In this document: piece by piece, positions 13,055-16,910 of the stretch | Numbering within the stretch: position 1 is the first letter of the stretch | Layout: every line of letters starts with the position of its first letter | NCBI GenBank assembly: GCA_958423535.1 | Contig: CATZRJ010000036.1 | Coordinates: 1 to 16,910, forward strand | Length of the DNA stretch: 16,910 nt | Origin: an uncultured Collinsella sp. | Lineage (GTDB): Bacteria; Actinomycetota; Coriobacteriia; Coriobacteriales; Coriobacteriaceae | Direction: 5' to 3' | Notes under the pieces: model-generated | Databases searched by the model: none | The model's input: only the letters and a program-made list of their open reading frames with translations | Told to the model about the DNA's origin: nothing | Translations under genes and position numbers: made by a program

Positions 13055-13286
13055 TCGCTGACGTTTGAGTGACCTGCGAGATCGCCCCTGTTGTTGCGAA
13101 GTGTTCTGGTACGGCGAGCTGCTCCGATAACACGTTTGCTTGCTTGGCTTGAGTGCTTCGCTCTTGGCTGTACTTGGCGATTTGCAGCTTTTCAATTGAC
13201 GGCTCGCGTTTCTGTGAGGGGGCGCGGGCCGGTTTTCTATCAGCCCTATTGACTTGGCGGGCTGTCGTAAGAAAGGGAAGGCTCCT

Positions 13287-14168
13287 ATGGAGTTTGTTCT
13301 TGATAACGGTTCTATCCGCGTGGCACTGAGCACGGCGGGCGGGTCGTTCACTTCTATTGCGGTCAACGGCCGTGAGTACCTGTGGCAGGGTGACCCGGCG
13401 GTCTGGTCGGGCCAGGCGCCCATTTGTTTCCCGATCTGCGGTGGCCTTCGTGACGGTCACGCAATGACCATGGGCGGTCGCGAGGTCAAGCTCGCCCGCC
13501 ACGGCTTTGCGCGCAAACAGGAGTGGAAGCTCGAGGAACAGAGCGACAACATGGTTGCGCTGAGCCTAAGCTCTGCCGACCATGCCGAGTTGCTCGAGCA
13601 GTACCCGTATCCGTTTAAGATCGTTGCTCGTTACACAATCGATTCGGAAAAGGTGGCGGTGTCGTACGAGGTGACCAATGAGGGCACCGAGGACATGCCG
13701 TTCTTTGTGGGCGGTCACCCTGGCTTTAAGTGCCCGCTCGACGAGGGCGAGTCCTATGACGACTACGAGCTCCGTTTTGAGCAGCGCGAGGCCGCCGAGC
13801 TCTGTACTGCCGTTCCCTCGACGGGCCTGATTGATGTTGAGCATCGCAGCAAGAACCCCATGATCGGCCATGACCTGCCGCTTACCCACGAACTCTTCGA
13901 CTTCGCGGAGACCATCTTTGACGTGCTCGAGAGCCGCGTGGTTACGTTGACCAAGAAAACCGAGGACAAGGGCGTGCGCCTGACGTTCCCCGATATGCCG
14001 TACCTGATTGTATGGAGCAAGCCCGAGGGCGACTTTGTGGCTGTTGAACCGTGGGGTGGTCTGTCCACCTGCTCCGACGAGGACGATATTCTGGAGCACA
14101 AGCGTGGCTGCCTGGTGGCCAAGCCGGGAGAGACCGTCACCCGCGGCTTTGAGATCGAGATCCTTTAA
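13287..14168 (+). CDS. lacX: aldose 1-epimerase family protein, LacX type
   Basis: This 293-residue cytoplasmic protein has the galactose mutarotase fold. It would interconvert the alpha and beta anomers of galactose or a related sugar, though the substrate of LacX proteins is not well established. Putative catalytic histidines are H72 in RHGFARKQEW and H144 in GGHPGFKCP, with E254 in VAVEPWGG as the acid. The opening EYLWQGDPAVWSGQAPICFPICGGL block is typical of the LacX subgroup found at the end of Lactococcus lac operons. GGGAAGG 5 bases upstream supports the ATG at 13287 over an upstream in-frame TTG at 13254. It precedes lacC by 53 bases and probably shares its message. Mutarotation would feed beta-galactose into the Leloir route that galT represents. 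Confidence 0.88.
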   Translation: MEFVLDNGSIRVALSTAGGSFTSIAVNGREYLWQGDPAVWSGQAPICFPICGGLRDGHAMTMGGREVKLARHGFARKQEWKLEEQSDNMVALSLSSADHAELLEQYPYPFKIVARYTIDSEKVAVSYEVTNEGTEDMPFFVGGHPGFKCPLDEGESYDDYELRFEQREAAELCTAVPSTGLIDVEHRSKNPMIGHDLPLTHELFDFAETIFDVLESRVVTLTKKTEDKGVRLTFPDMPYLIVWSKPEGDFVAVEPWGGLSTCSDEDDILEHKRGCLVAKPGETVTRGFEIEIL

Positions 14169-14185
14169 CGAGTTATCGTATGTTT

Positions 14186-14205
14186 GGGGCGGGTTATGCC
14201 GCCCC
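14186..14205 (+). other. small hairpin in the lacX-lacC spacer
   Basis: GGGGCGG (14186-14192) and CCGCCCC (14199-14205) form a 7-bp stem with a 6-base loop. It ends 3 bases before the CAGGAG ribosome binding site of lacC. It has no T-tract. An effect on lacC translation or message stability is possible. Confidence 0.4.
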
Positions 14206-14221
14206 GGAACAGGAGTTCAAC

Positions 14222-15157
14222 ATGATTCTGACCGTTACCATGAACCCGTCGATTGATACGCGCTATCAGCTCGACAAGCTGATCATCGACGACGTGAACC
14301 GTGTGACGCCCGAAAAGACCGCTGGCGGCAAGGGCCTCAACGTGAACCGTGTGCTGCTGCAGTTGGGCGACGATGTGCTCGCGACCGGTCTGCTCGGCGG
14401 ACACATGGGTGCCTATATGGCCGAGCTTATGGATGCCGACGGCGTCAAGAACGACTTTGTGCCCATCGCCGGTGAGACGCGCATTTGCCTGAATATTCTG
14501 CACGAGGGTAATCAGACCGAGCTGCTGGAGAGCGGCCCGCAGATCGCCCCGGCCGAGCTCGAGGCCTTTACGGCCAAGTTTGCCGAGCTTGCAGCGAAGG
14601 CGGACGTTGTGACGCTTTCGGGCTCGCTGCCGCGTGGCGTCGATGCCGGCTACTATGCCGAGCTCGTCAAGATCGCCGAGGAGGCGGGCGCCAAGGTGCT
14701 GCTCGATACCTCGGGTGCATCGCTGGAGGCCGCGCTGGAGTCCGACGCTAAGCCTGAGCTCGTAAAGCCCAACCTGACCGAGATTAACGGCCTGCTGGGT
14801 ACGTCCTTTACGACCGATGATGTCGATGCCTTGCGCGAGGCGCTTGCCGCCGATGACCGGTTTGCCGGTATCCCCTGGGTTGTCGTTTCGATGGGCGCTG
14901 CCGGTTCGGTGGGCTTCCATGAGGGTCGCGCGTTCCGCGCCAAGACGCCCGCGATTGCGGCTGTGAACGCGACGGGTTCCGGTGACTCGACCATCGCCGG
15001 CTTTGCGCATGCCATTGCGGCTGGTGCCGACGACGTCACGGTGCTCAAGACCGCCAATACCTGCGGCAAGCTCAACGCCATGGATCCCAAGACCGGCCAC
15101 CTGGTCATGGACTGCTGGGACGAGGTCTACAACAGTGTTGTCGTGACTGAACTCTAG
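14222..15157 (+). CDS. lacC: tagatose-6-phosphate kinase (LacC), PfkB family
   Basis: This 311-residue ribokinase-fold enzyme uses ATP to convert tagatose-6-phosphate to tagatose-1,6-bisphosphate, the third step of galactose-6-phosphate breakdown. It has the N-terminal TVTMNPSID, the first PfkB signature AGGKGLNVNR (about residues 34-43), the SGSLPRGV segment and the second signature NATGSGDSTIAGF, with the catalytic base D255. CAGGAG 6 bases upstream supports the ATG at 14222 over the upstream in-frame ATG at 14180. 1-Phosphofructokinase (FruK) is a close relative and hard to separate by motif; the lac context favours LacC. The next enzyme, the LacD aldolase, does not follow; galT lies convergent instead. 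Confidence 0.9.
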   Translation: MILTVTMNPSIDTRYQLDKLIIDDVNRVTPEKTAGGKGLNVNRVLLQLGDDVLATGLLGGHMGAYMAELMDADGVKNDFVPIAGETRICLNILHEGNQTELLESGPQIAPAELEAFTAKFAELAAKADVVTLSGSLPRGVDAGYYAELVKIAEEAGAKVLLDTSGASLEAALESDAKPELVKPNLTEINGLLGTSFTTDDVDALREALAADDRFAGIPWVVVSMGAAGSVGFHEGRAFRAKTPAIAAVNATGSGDSTIAGFAHAIAAGADDVTVLKTANTCGKLNAMDPKTGHLVMDCWDEVYNSVVVTEL

Positions 15158-15175
15158 GAGTCGCGACGCCGAACA

Positions 15176-15219
15176 CTCAAAAACGGCGCCCGTCGGCGAT
15201 GTTGCCGGCGGGCGCCGTT
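15176..15219 (-). terminator. rho-independent terminator of galT
   Basis: AACGGCGCCCGTCGGC (15182-15197) pairs with GCCGGCGGGCGCCGTT (15204-15219), a stem of about 16 bp with one G-T pair. On the minus strand it is followed by TTTTTGAG, so it is best oriented for galT. It sits between convergent lacC and galT, and on the plus strand lacks a T-tract, so it may act only weakly on lacC. Confidence 0.85.
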
Positions 15220-15268
15220 GCCTTGAGGACGAAATGATCCGTTTTCCTCCGTCCCCAAGGGATCATCA

Positions 15269-16897
15269 TTACAGTGAGTCGATAAAGCGCTGTTGGGCGG
15301 CGCGGCCGGCTTCGTCCCACTTAAAGACGCCGGCGTTGTCGAGCACGTGGCCAAACACCACGCCGACCTCCTCGTGCAGGATATCGATGGCGTTGTCCGC
15401 CGTAAGCTCGTCGGAACGGCGGGCATAGACATCCTCGGCCCACGCGGCATGGCTACGGCAAAGATCGTCGCCCTCGAGCGCGCCGGCAAGGTCGTAGCTG
15501 GCATCCGCCTTGGCCGCCAGCAGGTGCTCGCGGACAGCGCCGAGCTCGGGAACCAGGCGCGGCGGAAGAATGGCCAGGCCCATAACCTCGATCAGGCCGA
15601 TGTTCTCCTTCTTAATGTGGTGATACTCGGCATGCGGGTGGAAAACGCCCAGCGGATGCTCGTCGGTCGTGATGTTGCAGCGAAGCGCCAGGTAGGCCTC
15701 GTAGATCTCGCCGCCGGCGTTGCCGCGGGAGTCGACGCGGCGGATGACGGGCGTCACGGTGTTGTGCGCTACGCCGTCGGCCGTGTGCGCGACGACGCCA
15801 ACCGACTCATCGGTCCACTCGCGCCAGGCGAGGATAATCTTCTCGGCAGCGTCGAGCAGCTGAGCGCGGTCATGCGAGCGCAGGCGCAGCACCGAGAGCG
15901 GCCACTGCAGCACGGTACCGCTGACCTGGTCAAAACCGGGCACGCTAAACTGCAAGACTTCGGCGGCATGCATCATGGGGAACTCGTGTGCGCCACCCTG
16001 GAAGTGGTCGTGCGACAGAATCGAGCCGCCCACGATGGGCAGGTCGGCGTTGGAGCCGATAAAGTAGTGCGGGAACAGGTCCACAAAGTCGAGCAAACAG
16101 GAGAGGCTCTTGCGATCCACGTGCATCGGACGATGCTCGGAGCTCATGGCAATGCAATGCTCGTTAAAGTACGCGTACGGGCTGTACTGGAAGCCCCAGC
16201 GCTCGCCGTCGAGCTGGATGGGGATAACGCGCAGATTCTGGCGGGCGGGGTGAGCGCCGCCGTCGGCTGCGGCGGAGCGTCCGGGGTAGCCCTCGTTTTC
16301 GATGCAGAGCTGGCAGGCGGGATACTTCTCGCCCGTGTTCTTGGCTGCACCTGCCGCGGCGATATCGCGTGGGTCCTTCTCAGGCTTGGACAGGTTGATA
16401 GTGATCTCCAGGTCACCCCAGTTGGTGGAAGTGCTCCATTTGATGTTGCGCGCGATGGCGGCGCGGCGCACGTAACCGGCGTCACAGCACAGGCCGTAGA
16501 ACCAGTCGGTCGCGGCGCGGGGCTCGTTGACGCCCATGCGGCCGTTGAATTCCTCGTTTACAACCGAAGGCCTCGGCATCAGCGCGCCCATGATGCGCAT
16601 GGCGATGCGGTCGCGGCCCGATGCCGTGTCCTCGGCGGCACCGCTGGCAACGGCGACCTCGGAAAGCGCGGCAAGCGTGCCCTCCAGGTCAAAATCGGGG
16701 AGCGTATCGGGGTGCAAGAGCGAGAGCTTCTCGTTCTGCAGCGCCCAGGTCATGTTGAGCGCGGGACCCGTGGCGCCTATGCACTCCAGAATGGTGTTGT
16801 ATGCCCAGATGCGATCGTCCTGGCCGATCATCGATCGGTGGATAGCGTATTCGATCAGGTTCTGCGCGGCCTCGCGCACGTCAGTCATTACAGCCAT
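15269..16897 (-). CDS. galT: UDP-glucose--hexose-1-phosphate uridylyltransferase (GalT, type 2)
   Basis: This Leloir-pathway enzyme exchanges UMP between UDP-glucose and galactose-1-phosphate, giving UDP-galactose and glucose-1-phosphate. The 542-residue protein belongs to the larger type-2 GalT family common in Firmicutes and Actinobacteria (about 490-510 residues), unlike the roughly 350-residue E. coli type. The catalytic HxH is H296-D297-H298 in GGSILSHDHFQGG. The block DDRIWAYNTILE near the N-terminus and EYHHIKKENIGLIEVMGLAILP near the C-terminus are characteristic. A CQLC pair lies at C195/C198. ATG starts exist at 16897 and 16888, but only 13 bases of upstream sequence remain and neither shows a clear ribosome site. 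The frame is open to the window edge, so the true start could be outside. galK or galE are not visible. Confidence 0.93.
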   Translation of the reverse strand: MAVMTDVREAAQNLIEYAIHRSMIGQDDRIWAYNTILECIGATGPALNMTWALQNEKLSLLHPDTLPDFDLEGTLAALSEVAVASGAAEDTASGRDRIAMRIMGALMPRPSVVNEEFNGRMGVNEPRAATDWFYGLCCDAGYVRRAAIARNIKWSTSTNWGDLEITINLSKPEKDPRDIAAAGAAKNTGEKYPACQLCIENEGYPGRSAAADGGAHPARQNLRVIPIQLDGERWGFQYSPYAYFNEHCIAMSSEHRPMHVDRKSLSCLLDFVDLFPHYFIGSNADLPIVGGSILSHDHFQGGAHEFPMMHAAEVLQFSVPGFDQVSGTVLQWPLSVLRLRSHDRAQLLDAAEKIILAWREWTDESVGVVAHTADGVAHNTVTPVIRRVDSRGNAGGEIYEAYLALRCNITTDEHPLGVFHPHAEYHHIKKENIGLIEVMGLAILPPRLVPELGAVREHLLAAKADASYDLAGALEGDDLCRSHAAWAEDVYARRSDELTADNAIDILHEEVGVVFGHVLDNAGVFKWDEAGRAAQQRFIDSL

Positions 16898-16910
16898 GCC
16901 GCGTAAGCCC

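Larger units (their letters stand above)
12910..13286. other. lacB-lacX spacer with two hairpin structures
   Basis: These 377 bases contain no credible gene. The first part holds a perfect 10-bp hairpin just after lacB and a roughly 100-base imperfect palindrome. The second part (13055-13286) has short T-rich and GC-rich stretches in which I see neither a clear promoter nor a repeat. Whether lacX-lacC are transcribed from here or by read-through from lacAB cannot be settled from sequence. Confidence 0.6.

Noticed and set aside
13254..13286. TTG start extending lacX by 11 residues
   Set aside because: GGGAAGG is correctly spaced for the ATG at 13287, and the protein family begins at that point.
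12906..13502. Minus-strand frame of 198 residues across the lacB-lacX spacer
   Set aside because: It runs through the palindrome and into antisense lacX, is Arg/Ala-rich, and shows no domain or convincing ribosome site.
14180..14221. ATG start extending lacC by 14 residues
   Set aside because: CAGGAG precedes the ATG at 14222, and the extension would be translated from within the small hairpin. PfkB kinases start with the MILTVTMNPS-like strand.

Overview
The window is a lactose/galactose utilisation island from a GC-rich bacterium. Genes in both orientations read cleanly, Shine-Dalgarno sites are of the AGGAGG type, and terminators are GC-rich. The gene set (lactose PTS plus tagatose-6-phosphate genes plus a type-2 galT) in a GC-rich background, with long antisense open frames, fits a gut Coriobacteriia member, most likely Collinsella or a relative. 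That assignment is an inference from gene content and style; there is no rRNA or marker gene in the window.

Layout. Bases 107-4864 hold a first divergon: lacG1-lacE1 (6-phospho-beta-galactosidase, then a fused PTS EIICB) on the minus strand, facing a LacI-family regulator on the plus strand. Bases 5132-9775 hold a second, paralogous divergon: lacE2-lacG2 on the minus strand (gene order swapped) facing a second LacI-family regulator. A convergent spacer at 4865-5131 carries a four-arm inverted-repeat element and the lacG2 terminator. Downstream on the plus strand come lacF (the only EIIA), a membrane protein of unknown function, lacA-lacB (galactose-6-phosphate isomerase), a 376-base gap with a large imperfect palindrome, then lacX (aldose-1-epimerase family) and lacC (tagatose-6-phosphate kinase). 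Convergent to lacC is galT on the minus strand, running to the window edge.

How it works together. Lactose or a related beta-galactoside would be imported and 6-phosphorylated by LacF plus LacE1 or LacE2. LacG1 or LacG2 would split the product into galactose-6-phosphate and glucose. LacAB converts galactose-6-phosphate to tagatose-6-phosphate, and LacC phosphorylates it to tagatose-1,6-bisphosphate. The aldolase lacD is not in the window. LacX and GalT link to the Leloir route for unphosphorylated galactose. The two EIICB proteins share one EIIA.

Regulation. Both divergent spacers contain 16-base LacI-type operators with one half-site of a shared type (ATGTTNAC) and a locus-specific other half (ATGAGCAC or ATGGCAAC). 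Upstream of lacF, lacA and lacG1 there is a second, distinct motif built on TGTTC units spaced about one helical turn apart. It suggests another regulator, possibly DeoR-type, encoded outside the window. I see no wholly novel gene system. The most unusual points are the paired divergons with related operators, the phased TGTTC arrays, and the two extragenic repeat structures.
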